This document shows, piece after piece, positions 54,752 through 63,362 of a stretch of DNA of 64,000 nt (position 1 is its first letter; every line of letters begins with the position of its first letter). Source of the DNA: Chloroflexales bacterium ZM16-3 (lineage in GTDB: Bacteria > Chloroflexota > Chloroflexia > Chloroflexales > Chloroflexaceae); the NCBI GenBank assembly GCA_004138175.2, contig RYFE02000015.1:62001-126000 (forward strand). The letters run 5' to 3'. Position numbers and translations under genes: made by a program. The notes under the pieces were generated by a model. It was not told the origin of the DNA and made no database searches. It saw nothing but the letters and a program-made list of their open reading frames with translations.

Positions 54752-55209
54752 CGTATGCCTCTGTGTTGTCCACCAACGATGGTTATTTTATGGATATATA
54801 TATACTCACAAGTAAAGATCTCTTAACAATATCAAGTAAAATCCGTAGAGAGACAGTAAAATCATCATGCTACTAGAGTCAAACTATGAAAAACAAAGAA
54901 TTAATACCTATTCATAAAGGTAAAATAGTACATACATGCAGTATCTGTCTGTAGTATAAGAGCCAAACTTGCATATGTCAACCAAAGTATTACTATGTGA
55001 GATAGTTTTTGGCCATTTGTGCATATCGTCACAAGAAAAGAAACACTCCTAACGCAACCCTAACAGAAGGCTTGCGCGGCACTAACGCGCATCTGGCTGA
55101 TCTTCGTGTGTAATAGGAGCGAGACACAAAGCATCTCCCTGAGCAGCGCGTATGCGCTTTCAGGCATGCGGTATGAGTATACAAGTACAGGCAATGAGCG
55201 CGTGAGGAA
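54752..55209. promoter_or_regulatory. AT-rich divergent control region with second CCTAAC promoter block
   Basis: No gene is seen. The left part is AT-rich and should hold the kinase promoter. In the right part, CCTAAC at 55048-55053 and 55059-55064 (11-bp step), ACTAAC 22 bp further on and GTGTAATA at 55108-55115 reproduce the gvpA promoter layout with identical spacing. 19 of 20 bases match across the first two half-sites and flank (CCTAACGCAACCCTAACAGA here; A for G at gvpA). Confidence 0.72.
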
Positions 55210-57321
55210 ATGGCAATGACAGCATCGACAAACGCCGTCGCCCCCCGAAGTGCTGCAGGACCTTCACTTGCCAAGTTGGTGAGTCACATCCCCGCCGAGC
55301 GGCGCTGGCGACGCCAGGCAGATGCGCTCATCGTGATCGGTCGGCAGCTAGAATTGATGGCCCAGGAGCAGGGCCGCACCGCACATATCTCGTTGGGCAC
55401 GCTCCGCTTCTCACTCTTCCGTATGCACCAGGGGCGGATCAGCCAGATCGTGCCCCACTGTCATAGCATCACTGTCTACGGCGAGGCCGACGTCGCGCCC
55501 CCTGAGATCCCAGGGGTCACCTTTGTGCCAGTGCCCCACGGCGCGCCGATGAGCCAGGAGTGGTTCCTGGTGATCGACAGCCCAAGCTTCTGGGGTGCGC
55601 TGATCGCCCAAGCCAGCCCCGACCCGGCAGGCGGTGCCACCCGGCGTTACCTCTTTGAGGGGGTACTCACCGCCGACGAGCGCGTCGTGAGCCGGGCCAG
55701 CCTGCTGCTTAGCCTGGCCGGCGGCCATGCCGTCGGCAGCGCCGGGCGCGACGCCGCATCCAACCGGGCACACTGGGCGCGAGTCGCCTATGCGCTGGCA
55801 ACCCATTCCGAGTCCCAGAGGCTCGACCTGCTCGGCTGCATCAGCGATCTGCCCGAGATGCAGTCGCTGCTAGCGATGCCGGCCCAGAGCCTCAACCAGA
55901 TCGCGCCCGAGGCAATCGATGTCCTGCGCCGCCACTGCGGCTCTCTCGGCGAGATCCTCTACCGCGTCGAGGGTGACATGCTGACGCCAATGGTCTGGAG
56001 TTGCCCCCAGCGCCCCCCCGAGCAGTCCGTCAGCAGCGGCATCATCGGCCAAGCGTTGCTCCAGAATCAGCTCGTGCTGACGCCTTTGCAGCCCGATGAC
56101 CCCGAGCACGCCCTGCTCAGCGAGGCAAACTCGGTGGCGGCAATCCCGCTGATTGTCCGCGGCCTCCCCTGGGGCGTGCTCCTGGTGGGCCAGGAGGAAT
56201 ATGACCCCGAGGAGTCACCGACGATGATTGCGACGGTTGGGGTTGCGACGCTGCTGGAGCAGATGATCGATGCAGACCCTTCTGCGATGATGTCTCCCCC
56301 GGAGCTGCCAGCCCGCCCGGCCAGCCCCAGCTTTGGCGCGGCGGCTGCCCCGCCTTCCCCAGCTGATCACCCCATGCCCGGCTTCCCGCCGACCGGCCCG
56401 AGCCAGCCGCCGCCCAGCTTCCCGCCGACCGGCCCGAGCCATCTGCCACCCGGCTTCCCGCCGACCGGCCCGAGCCAGCCGCCACACGCGATGCCGAGTC
56501 GACCGCCGGTACCGCCCGAGCCACACGCCAGCCCGGCTCCGCCAGCAGGCTCCGCAACAAGCTTCGGCATGCCGGCCTGGATGCGCACCGCTACGCGGCC
56601 TCAGCCCGCTGGAGGAGCCTTACCGACCGCTCCAAGCGCAACCCCGGCGCTGCATCCGACCGAAGACCAGAGCCTGCGGAGCTGGCCGGTGCTCCAGAAG
56701 CGCTTGGTCGGCGCACTTGTCGCCTATGATCAGCAGGCTGCCGAGCAGGTATGGAGCGAGACCTGCGCGATCTACAAGCCCGAGCAGATCTGCAATGAAC
56801 TGCTAACCCCTGTGCAGATCGCGATCGGCGACGGCTGGCACCGTGGCGAGGTGAGCGTCGCCGCCGAGCACTTCAGCAGCCGCTTTGTACAGAGCAAGCT
56901 GCTCAACCTGCTCAATGCCTCAACCGATCAGCCCGGCGGGCCGCTGGCGATTATCGCTTGCGCCCAAGGGGAGCTCCACGAGATCGGCGCGATCATGATC
57001 AGCCTCTTCCTCCGCTGGGGCGGCTTCCGCGTGATCTACCTCGGCCAGAATGTGCCGAACTCGACCATTGAGGAGATGGTACAGCAGCTTAGCCCGCAGA
57101 TGCTGGGGCTTTCGGCGGCCACCGTCGAGGGCGCGCACGGACTAGCTGCGGCAAGCCAGCTGATTACGCAGATGCCGCCGCCGCGCCCGTTCTTTATGTA
57201 TGGTGGCCTGGCCTTCCGAGACAGAGACGACCTGCGGGCCCGCGTTCAGAACGGTTATTACTACCAGGGGGATATTCGCCAGATCGCGCAGGTGCTTGCT
57301 GAGAAGATGCGCAGTGCCTGA
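55210..57321 (+). CDS. DICT-GAF-cobalamin-binding sensor protein (CarH-like B12 domain)
   Basis: The 703-residue soluble protein has a DICT-like sensory domain (about 50-190, LRFSLFRMHQGRISQIVPHC), a GAF-like domain (about 215-360), a Pro-rich linker of repeated FPPTGPSQPP units (about 375-470) and a B12 module. The cap helix bundle has the CarH-type W-x9-EH motif (Trp 543, Glu 553, His 554: GWHRGEVSVAAEH). The Rossmann part has ELHEIG (His 590 as lower ligand; usual D-x-H-x-x-G), GLSAAT and YGGLAF. CarH senses green light through adenosylcobalamin. There is no DNA-binding domain. The next ATG (55216) fits the RBS GAGG better. Confidence 0.82.
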   Translation: MAMTASTNAVAPRSAAGPSLAKLVSHIPAERRWRRQADALIVIGRQLELMAQEQGRTAHISLGTLRFSLFRMHQGRISQIVPHCHSITVYGEADVAPPEIPGVTFVPVPHGAPMSQEWFLVIDSPSFWGALIAQASPDPAGGATRRYLFEGVLTADERVVSRASLLLSLAGGHAVGSAGRDAASNRAHWARVAYALATHSESQRLDLLGCISDLPEMQSLLAMPAQSLNQIAPEAIDVLRRHCGSLGEILYRVEGDMLTPMVWSCPQRPPEQSVSSGIIGQALLQNQLVLTPLQPDDPEHALLSEANSVAAIPLIVRGLPWGVLLVGQEEYDPEESPTMIATVGVATLLEQMIDADPSAMMSPPELPARPASPSFGAAAAPPSPADHPMPGFPPTGPSQPPPSFPPTGPSHLPPGFPPTGPSQPPHAMPSRPPVPPEPHASPAPPAGSATSFGMPAWMRTATRPQPAGGALPTAPSATPALHPTEDQSLRSWPVLQKRLVGALVAYDQQAAEQVWSETCAIYKPEQICNELLTPVQIAIGDGWHRGEVSVAAEHFSSRFVQSKLLNLLNASTDQPGGPLAIIACAQGELHEIGAIMISLFLRWGGFRVIYLGQNVPNSTIEEMVQQLSPQMLGLSAATVEGAHGLAAASQLITQMPPPRPFFMYGGLAFRDRDDLRARVQNGYYYQGDIRQIAQVLAEKMRSA

Positions 57322-57522
57322 TCACAGATCGGGTGGGGTGATATGATGGTGGGGCGTCGGGTGAAGAGCATCTGCTATGAGGCGCTATGCGCCGCTACCA
57401 GCCGCCCCCCTTCCAGCGTACGCCGCCCGCACGGCGTCTGCCCTCCTTCAGGCAGATCAACACCTGCTGTCGTAGCCGTTCCGATATGATTTGTAGACAG
57501 CGCCCGCGCCAGGAGAAAGTAT

Positions 57523-59634
57523 ATGACCAGCGCTGTAGAAACCTTCTCGCTCCCTGCTCTGCTCGGCATCACAAAAGGTCAGGGCTGCCTAATGAGCCCG
57601 GAGCAGGTTCGCGCACTCGCCGCACTGCTGTTGCGCAGCCGCCCGTCGGATATGCAGGCGGGCTGCTTCCTTGGCGGTGCGCTCGCCGTTGGCGGTCGCC
57701 CCCAGGACAATGTGGTGGTACTATCGGACACCTTTGGCGTCGCGCCGTTTCTGGTGATTGCAGGTCAGCAGGGGGCCAGCGCACTGCTCACCTGGACCGA
57801 GGGCGGGCAGTACCGATCACGAATTATCACCGACCCAGAGTATGTTGACCGCGCCGCCCTTGTGCTTGCCCAGCTCAGTGACCACGAGTACACTATGAGT
57901 GATCTCGCCGAAGCTGAGGTACAGCGGGCCTATGTGGCAAAGCTTGCGGTGACGCTTGTGGCCGAGTTCCAGATGCCCGATGCCGACTACCGCGCACTGA
58001 TGGGCGAAGAGCAGCGCTGGCTGGCGATGGCTGCGGCGATGGCCTCCCAAAACGGGGGGGATTCACTGCTTGCCATGCCTGAGGTGAAGCAGTTCTTCCG
58101 CGAGCTTGGCGTGCAGCACGCGCTGCTTGGTCAGCTTGACGCCGATCAGCGCCAGCTGACGCCGCTGGCATCTGACGAGGGCAAGCTCCCGACGGCGTTC
58201 ATGGTACAGCACCAAGGCGTGATCGCCAGCGTGATCCGCCGCAGGCGGACGGGCAGCGCCCCCGTAGCGGAGGCCAGTGGCCTCGACGGGGTTGGAAGGT
58301 GGGCCGGCAATAACGCACTGACTGCAGTGCCGCTCCTACGCGATGAGCGTGTATGGGGTCTGCTGCTCATCGCTAGCCCCCGGGCGATTACGGGGCCGGG
58401 CCAGGCGATGCTGAGTGGCCTCGCCACCTTGCTGGCCCTGTCGATTGGTGTGGCTCCGCAGGCATCAGCGCCGACTACCAGGTTTGCGCCCGCAGCCCAG
58501 GGGATGCTGATTGAGGGCAGCGCATCGCCCACGCGCGCACCACAGGCCCGACCATCGCCGCGCGGCGGCGACTCGAACATCATGCGCGATCTCGGAGCGC
58601 TGCTGGCCCAGCTTGGGGACGCCGTGCTGCTCGTGGACGGGCGAGGCCAGGTGGCCAACTACACGCCAGCCATGGCCCACATGCTCGGGATGGGCGCGCA
58701 CGCGCACGGCCAGCCGCTCGTCGCAAGCGGAGGCGCATGCCTGGCCCCGCTGCTAACCGAGGCGCTGATGGAGGAGCATGTCGATCCGCGCGAGGTCGAA
58801 CTGCCCAGTGGGAAGACGGCAACGGCGCGGGTGATCGCCTTCTCGCAAGGGCTCTGGGCCTTTGTGCTGAGTACACACGAGAGCGGGCAGCCAGCGCCGC
58901 TAGCCGCGCCACTGGCCGCACCTGTGGAGTCCAGCCCGGTCGCCGAGAACGAGCGCAACGAGAGCTTCCTCGCCAACTTCTCGAACATTATCCGGGTGCC
59001 CCTACGCGAACTGCGCGAACTAATCACTCGCGTACCGGCGGCCGGCGAGCTCAACGAGCAGCAGTCGCGGCTGATAGGCCAGGTAGTGCGGCTGAACAGC
59101 GAGCTGACAATGCTGGTGAATGATCTGCTGGCCCTCGGGCAGATCCGGCTCCAGGCCGGCGATCACCGCGCGCCGCTGCGACTCGACCTCCTGATCGAGG
59201 CCGCTGTGGGCACACAGTATGCCGAATTTGGTCGGCGCGGCCAGCATGTGGTGACCGAGCTCCAGAACGGGCTGCCGCGAGTATTCGGCTCCGAGGAAGG
59301 GCTGGGGCGGGCCGTGGCCGCCCTGATCGATAACGCAATCAAGTACAGCCCGGCAGGGGCACACATCCGGGTCGCCGCACAACGCGAGGGCGACGATATG
59401 GTCGTCAGCATCGCCGATAACGGCCTTGGCCTGCGGGCTGATGAGCTGGCACAGATCTTCGACCCCTTCTACCGAGCTGAGACCACCGAGAGCCTGGGGG
59501 TGTCGGGGCGAGGGCTAGGGCTCACGATCGCCAAAGCGGTAATCGAGCAGCACGACGGGAAGATCTGGGCCGAGGGGGAACCCGGCAAAGGCTGTACCTT
59601 CATCTTCTCTCTGCCCGTGGCCGAGGCGGCTTAA
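57523..59634 (+). CDS. Histidine-kinase-like sensor lacking the phosphoacceptor His
   Basis: The 703-residue soluble protein has an N-terminal unknown region, a GAF-like domain (about 190-320), a PAS-like domain (about 360-460) and a kinase core. In the dimerisation domain the usual ANMSHELRTPL reads ANFSNIIRVPLRELRELI, so Asn 488 replaces the phosphoacceptor His. The ATPase domain keeps LIDNAIKYSPAG, SIADNGLGL and GRGLGLTIAKAV. It may bind ATP yet not autophosphorylate, acting through conformational change or as partner of another kinase. RBS GGAGAAAG precedes ATG. It is the second gene of the sensory run. Confidence 0.88.
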   Translation: MTSAVETFSLPALLGITKGQGCLMSPEQVRALAALLLRSRPSDMQAGCFLGGALAVGGRPQDNVVVLSDTFGVAPFLVIAGQQGASALLTWTEGGQYRSRIITDPEYVDRAALVLAQLSDHEYTMSDLAEAEVQRAYVAKLAVTLVAEFQMPDADYRALMGEEQRWLAMAAAMASQNGGDSLLAMPEVKQFFRELGVQHALLGQLDADQRQLTPLASDEGKLPTAFMVQHQGVIASVIRRRRTGSAPVAEASGLDGVGRWAGNNALTAVPLLRDERVWGLLLIASPRAITGPGQAMLSGLATLLALSIGVAPQASAPTTRFAPAAQGMLIEGSASPTRAPQARPSPRGGDSNIMRDLGALLAQLGDAVLLVDGRGQVANYTPAMAHMLGMGAHAHGQPLVASGGACLAPLLTEALMEEHVDPREVELPSGKTATARVIAFSQGLWAFVLSTHESGQPAPLAAPLAAPVESSPVAENERNESFLANFSNIIRVPLRELRELITRVPAAGELNEQQSRLIGQVVRLNSELTMLVNDLLALGQIRLQAGDHRAPLRLDLLIEAAVGTQYAEFGRRGQHVVTELQNGLPRVFGSEEGLGRAVAALIDNAIKYSPAGAHIRVAAQREGDDMVVSIADNGLGLRADELAQIFDPFYRAETTESLGVSGRGLGLTIAKAVIEQHDGKIWAEGEPGKGCTFIFSLPVAEAA

Positions 59635-59793
59635 TAGCTCACATCTCGCTAGTACAAGGTTTCAGACATCGCTTTCGAGTTCCGATGACGAATGACCAAC
59701 GGGCAATGAACTTCTGGAGCGCTGTACTAGAGGGATTCGCAGAGCCACCATACAATCCGGTTCCAGGCGAGCGAGGCACACAAGGACAACCCA

Positions 59794-60711
59794 ATGCGCT
59801 ACAGCATCCTGATTGTGGAAGAAGATGACACACGTCGGAACGCGTGGTCGGAGGCGCTCCTGCAAGCTGCCACCGAACATGAGATCGCCCTCGTGGTGAC
59901 AGCGGCCCGCTCGGCGGCGGCGGCACAGTTCCACGCTGGGCACCGACAGTTTCATCTGCTGGTTGCCTCGCTCGCCGATGACGGCGTGGGGCTGGCAGGG
60001 CGGCTGCGCGCGCGCAGCGCGCACCTGCGCGCCCTGCTGCTCCACCAGCCCGATATCGCCGAGGATGATCTGCGCGACGCCCGTTGGTTTGGACACAACC
60101 TGGCGCCTTACCCCGAGGAGCCGGCGGGTCTCGTGGGGGCGGTGGGCAGCGCACTCGGCCTGCCCCTAGCCGAAGATCTCGATGCCCAAGGGCGACCGGC
60201 CGCCACGCTCGGTGACGTCAAGGTGCTTTTGGATGTGTTACGCTGGCAGACGAAGGCCCAGTTGGTGATATACACTGACTATATCGGCAACATGATCGCC
60301 AACCGTGGCGACCCGGCGAACCTAGACATGGATGCGATCAGTTCACTGATCGCGGGGAGTTTCGTCAACTCGTTCGAGCTCGGACGTGCCCTGCGCGATC
60401 CCCACACGCGACACCTCAGTGTCCTTGAAGGGGAGCACTTCGATGTCTTCGCCACAAACGCTGGCAGTTACCACCTGCTGGCACTCATCTTCGATAAAGA
60501 ATTCGTCAGCCCCAAGCTCGGCTACGCATGGCTTCAACTCCAGCGTAGCGCCGATCAGCTTAGTCAGATGCGAGTTGTCGAGGGCAGTGTCGGTGAGGTG
60601 ATCTCGGCCGAGCTGACGGCATCGCTCAACACCGAGTTCGACCGACTCTTCGGGGGAGACCTGCTTGAGACACCGGACAATGCCGGCGATCCACAGGGTC
60701 GGCATTCCTAG
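59794..60711 (+). CDS. Pseudo-receiver fused to a roadblock/LC7 domain
   Basis: The 305-residue protein starts like a receiver (YSILIVEEDDTRRNAW) but at the phospho-acceptor strand reads FHLLVASLADDG, with no Asp at the usual place, and the conserved Lys is absent. Residues of about 145-275 form a roadblock/LC7 domain (LVIYTDYIGNMIANRGD, ISSLIAGSFVNSFELGRAL, FVSPKLGYAWLQLQRSADQL). Roadblock proteins such as MglB are GAPs and partners of MglA GTPases. The MglA-like gene lies two genes downstream. The fusion is probably an adaptor between the sensors and the GTPase. Confidence 0.82.
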   Translation: MRYSILIVEEDDTRRNAWSEALLQAATEHEIALVVTAARSAAAAQFHAGHRQFHLLVASLADDGVGLAGRLRARSAHLRALLLHQPDIAEDDLRDARWFGHNLAPYPEEPAGLVGAVGSALGLPLAEDLDAQGRPAATLGDVKVLLDVLRWQTKAQLVIYTDYIGNMIANRGDPANLDMDAISSLIAGSFVNSFELGRALRDPHTRHLSVLEGEHFDVFATNAGSYHLLALIFDKEFVSPKLGYAWLQLQRSADQLSQMRVVEGSVGEVISAELTASLNTEFDRLFGGDLLETPDNAGDPQGRHS

Positions 60712-60824
60712 TGCAGAGTCAGGTAATCTTCTGGAGTGCGCCGCATCGCGGATCGCACCCGCATGCGTAGCAACCCAATCGACAATCTGCAATCAATCGT
60801 CTGCAATCGCACTAGGAGGACGCA

Positions 60825-61304
60825 ATGGCACGCTCGCAGCTTGTTCTTTCTGCCAATCAGCTCCATGAGCTGCGGCAGCTGCTGGCGCAGTTCAGCCAAC
60901 AGGTCGATGTGCGCTTTGCATTTCTCGGTGATCTCAGCGGCCTGGATATTGTGAGCTGGGATGGCCGCAGCGACACCGATGTCAGCAGCGTGGCGGCTCT
61001 GGCGGCAGGCGACATGATGGCAACGATGGAGGTCGGTCGCCTGCTAGGAGGCAAGCGCGCCTGTAACCTGATCGTGCAGGAGCACGACGACCTGACCATC
61101 CTGATCGCGCGGGTCGGCGAGGCGCTGCTGCTGCTGCTTGCCACCGCCCGCGATGTCCCTCTGGGCTGGTCGCGACTAGCCATCAAGCGATCGACCGACC
61201 GCATCCTGGCGATCGTGGGAGACGCGGCCATGGTTCCCCCGCCCGATGCAATCTCCGAAGACTTCGAGCGCTCGTTCGCCGCGCAGCTCGACAACATCTG
61301 GTGA
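60825..61304 (+). CDS. Roadblock/LC7 domain protein (MglB-like)
   Basis: The 159-residue protein has the roadblock fold: LRQLLAQFSQQVDVRFAFLG, LDIVSWDGRSDTDVSSVAAL, AGDMMATMEVGRLLG and an LLLLLATARDVPLGWSRLA helix. The size and position, 15 bases before an MglA-like gene, match mglB-mglA pairs, where MglB acts as GAP and polarity partner. A 30-residue tail follows. RBS AGGAGG precedes ATG. Confidence 0.85.
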   Translation: MARSQLVLSANQLHELRQLLAQFSQQVDVRFAFLGDLSGLDIVSWDGRSDTDVSSVAALAAGDMMATMEVGRLLGGKRACNLIVQEHDDLTILIARVGEALLLLLATARDVPLGWSRLAIKRSTDRILAIVGDAAMVPPPDAISEDFERSFAAQLDNIW

Positions 61305-61319
61305 TACTGCGAGGCTGCC

Positions 61320-61904
61320 ATGTTTATTAACTGGGCTCTGGGCGAACTCAACCTAAAAATCGTCTACTACGGAGCGGCGCTGAGTGGAAAGACGACAAAC
61401 CTCCAGTATATTCACGCCCGCACCCCGGCCACTATGCGCGGGCGGCTGATCTCGCTCAAAACCCAGCAGGAACGCACCCTGCTCTTCGATTTCCTTCAGC
61501 TGGAGATGGGCAAAGTCAATAACCTCAAGCCGAAGTTTAAGCTTTACACTGTTCCAGGCCAAGTGTACTATGCGGCCAGCCGCCGGCTGATCCTCCAGGG
61601 CACCGACGGTGTTGTCTTTGTGGTCGACTCACAGGCCGGACGGATGGCAGAGAACCAGGAGTCGTGGTATACCATGGAGCAGCACCTGATCGAGCTGGGC
61701 CACGACATTAACACCTTCCCGATTATCGTGCAGTTTAATAAGCGTGACCTGCCACATACGATGTCAGTCCCTGAGATCCGCCGCCAGCTCGATGTGCAGA
61801 AGCGCTCCTGCTTCGAGGCGTCGGCGCTGCGCGGGAATGGCGTGTTCGACACGCTGAAGGCGGCGATGAACTCGGTGGTGGTTCAGGTGCGCCGGACGAT
61901 CTAA
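61320..61904 (+). CDS. mglA: MglA-like small GTPase
   Basis: The 194-residue GTPase has the P-loop GAALSGKTT (residues 18-26), LLFDFLQLEMG, switch region TVPGQVYYAASRRLIL (MglA lacks the usual DTAGQ; here TVPGQ), VVDSQ and the guanine motif FNKRDLP. MglA sets the leading pole and drives gliding in myxobacteria; gliding Chloroflexales carry homologues. It is coupled to the roadblock gene upstream and is likely the output of this sensory run. Confidence 0.93.
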   Translation: MFINWALGELNLKIVYYGAALSGKTTNLQYIHARTPATMRGRLISLKTQQERTLLFDFLQLEMGKVNNLKPKFKLYTVPGQVYYAASRRLILQGTDGVVFVVDSQAGRMAENQESWYTMEQHLIELGHDINTFPIIVQFNKRDLPHTMSVPEIRRQLDVQKRSCFEASALRGNGVFDTLKAAMNSVVVQVRRTI

Positions 61905-61992
61905 CTTAGCCCTTGGGTTTACACCCCAGACCTGCTTTTTTTGATGGGGTTGGGCGACAAAGCCGCCCCATACCCTACCAGGAGGTGTGACA

Positions 61993-63267
61993 ATGCACCA
62001 GGCGACACCAATAACGGAGAGCCTCCAGGCTGCCACCTACGACCAGAATGTTCGGATCGGCGAACTGCCCTTCTTTGAGGCGGTCGTCGCACGGCAGCTC
62101 GCGCCAGTGAGCTACATCGCCTTCCTGCATGGACTGACAACCATCTACGATGCCTTCGAGCACGCCCTTGAGCGATCCAATGACGCAATTATGCGCACCG
62201 TTTGGACACGCGATCTACACAAGCAGCCACTGCTCCAACAAGACATTGCGGCCTTCGCCACGACACAGTCGCAGCGTGTGCCTGCGGCTGAGCTGAGCGC
62301 CGAGGTGCTGGCCGAGCATATCCGGATGCGCGCAAGCCTTGACCCGCGCTCGCTAATTGGCAGCGCCTACGCCCTAGCGACATGGTACATGGGTGGCACA
62401 TCGCTCTGCGAGCATCTGCGGGAAACCCTGCGCCCCAGCGGCGGGGGCGGCGTGAGCTACCTGGCGAGCTTCGACAACTGGGGACAGGCCCACTGGCCGG
62501 AGTTCGCCGACCGCATGAACATTGTCCCGCTCGACCCAGAGGCGCACCAGCATGCGGTGCTGGCGGCCCGCGAGACACTCGACGGGATTGAGCAACTGAT
62601 CTTCTTGCTGCACCCGCTGAACGAGAACCCGACCAGCGATATGGTGACGGTGCTGAATCCGCTGGCCGGTAATCACCCAATCGCTGGGGACTTAGTCGAG
62701 ATCAAGGCGATGTTGCGGGCGCACGCACGCATGCAGGCGATGTTCCCCTATATGGAGATTCGCTACGGCATGAAGGGCCGCAAGTTCTCCTGGAGCGATG
62801 GGGGCTGGCTGGCGTCCCTCACATCCGAGGATCAGGCGAGCGTGAACCAGAATGTTCAATGGCTTACGCGCCTGCTGGCGAGGCGTGGCATGCCCCAGTG
62901 GTTCATGGAGTGCCATCTGTATATGCTCTACGAGGAGCTCGCACAGGCGATGCCGGAGAAGCGCAATAGCTACACAACACTCGTTGAGGCGGCGCGGATG
63001 TTGGCAGAGGAGCGCCGGGCTACCGTGAGCGACGAGGCGCTGGCTGCGCTGGACAACGCCTTCTACCAGCGCGTTGGCCCCGAGTGGCGCGCGTGGATGC
63101 CTAACTGCGGTGGTCTGCTGGCATCGGCGGTGGCTGATGAGTTGGCGGGAGTTCCCCACGCGCTAGAGGCTATCGAGGGCTGGATGACCGACTCGGCGCG
63201 CTTCCCAGAGGCGTGGGTCGCGGCGGCGCACGACATCATCAGCCGGGCACGCAGCGGCGCGGCGTAG
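61993..63267 (+). CDS. Heme-oxygenase-like fold protein with unknown C-terminal half
   Basis: The 424-residue protein (ATG 61993, seven bases after GGAGG) begins with a helical domain resembling bacterial heme oxygenase: YIAFLHGLTTIYDAFEHAL, LIGSAYALATWYMGGTSLCE and YLASFDNWGQAHWPEFADRM. The usual proximal His near the start (T-x3-H) reads T-x3-N (Asn 19), so heme ligation as in HO is doubtful. The C-terminal 200 residues (from about 215) are helical and unassigned. If it binds bilin or heme it could be a sensor; otherwise it is a fold relative in the HO/TenA group. Confidence 0.6.
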   Translation: MHQATPITESLQAATYDQNVRIGELPFFEAVVARQLAPVSYIAFLHGLTTIYDAFEHALERSNDAIMRTVWTRDLHKQPLLQQDIAAFATTQSQRVPAAELSAEVLAEHIRMRASLDPRSLIGSAYALATWYMGGTSLCEHLRETLRPSGGGGVSYLASFDNWGQAHWPEFADRMNIVPLDPEAHQHAVLAARETLDGIEQLIFLLHPLNENPTSDMVTVLNPLAGNHPIAGDLVEIKAMLRAHARMQAMFPYMEIRYGMKGRKFSWSDGGWLASLTSEDQASVNQNVQWLTRLLARRGMPQWFMECHLYMLYEELAQAMPEKRNSYTTLVEAARMLAEERRATVSDEALAALDNAFYQRVGPEWRAWMPNCGGLLASAVADELAGVPHALEAIEGWMTDSARFPEAWVAAAHDIISRARSGAA

Positions 63268-63362
63268 AGCGATTACAGATGGCAGATGGCAAACATACAG
63301 ATCGCGCCGCGTATGCGGGCGCGATCTGTGCTTTTACACAAGGCAGCAGCAGTGAGGGCAGG

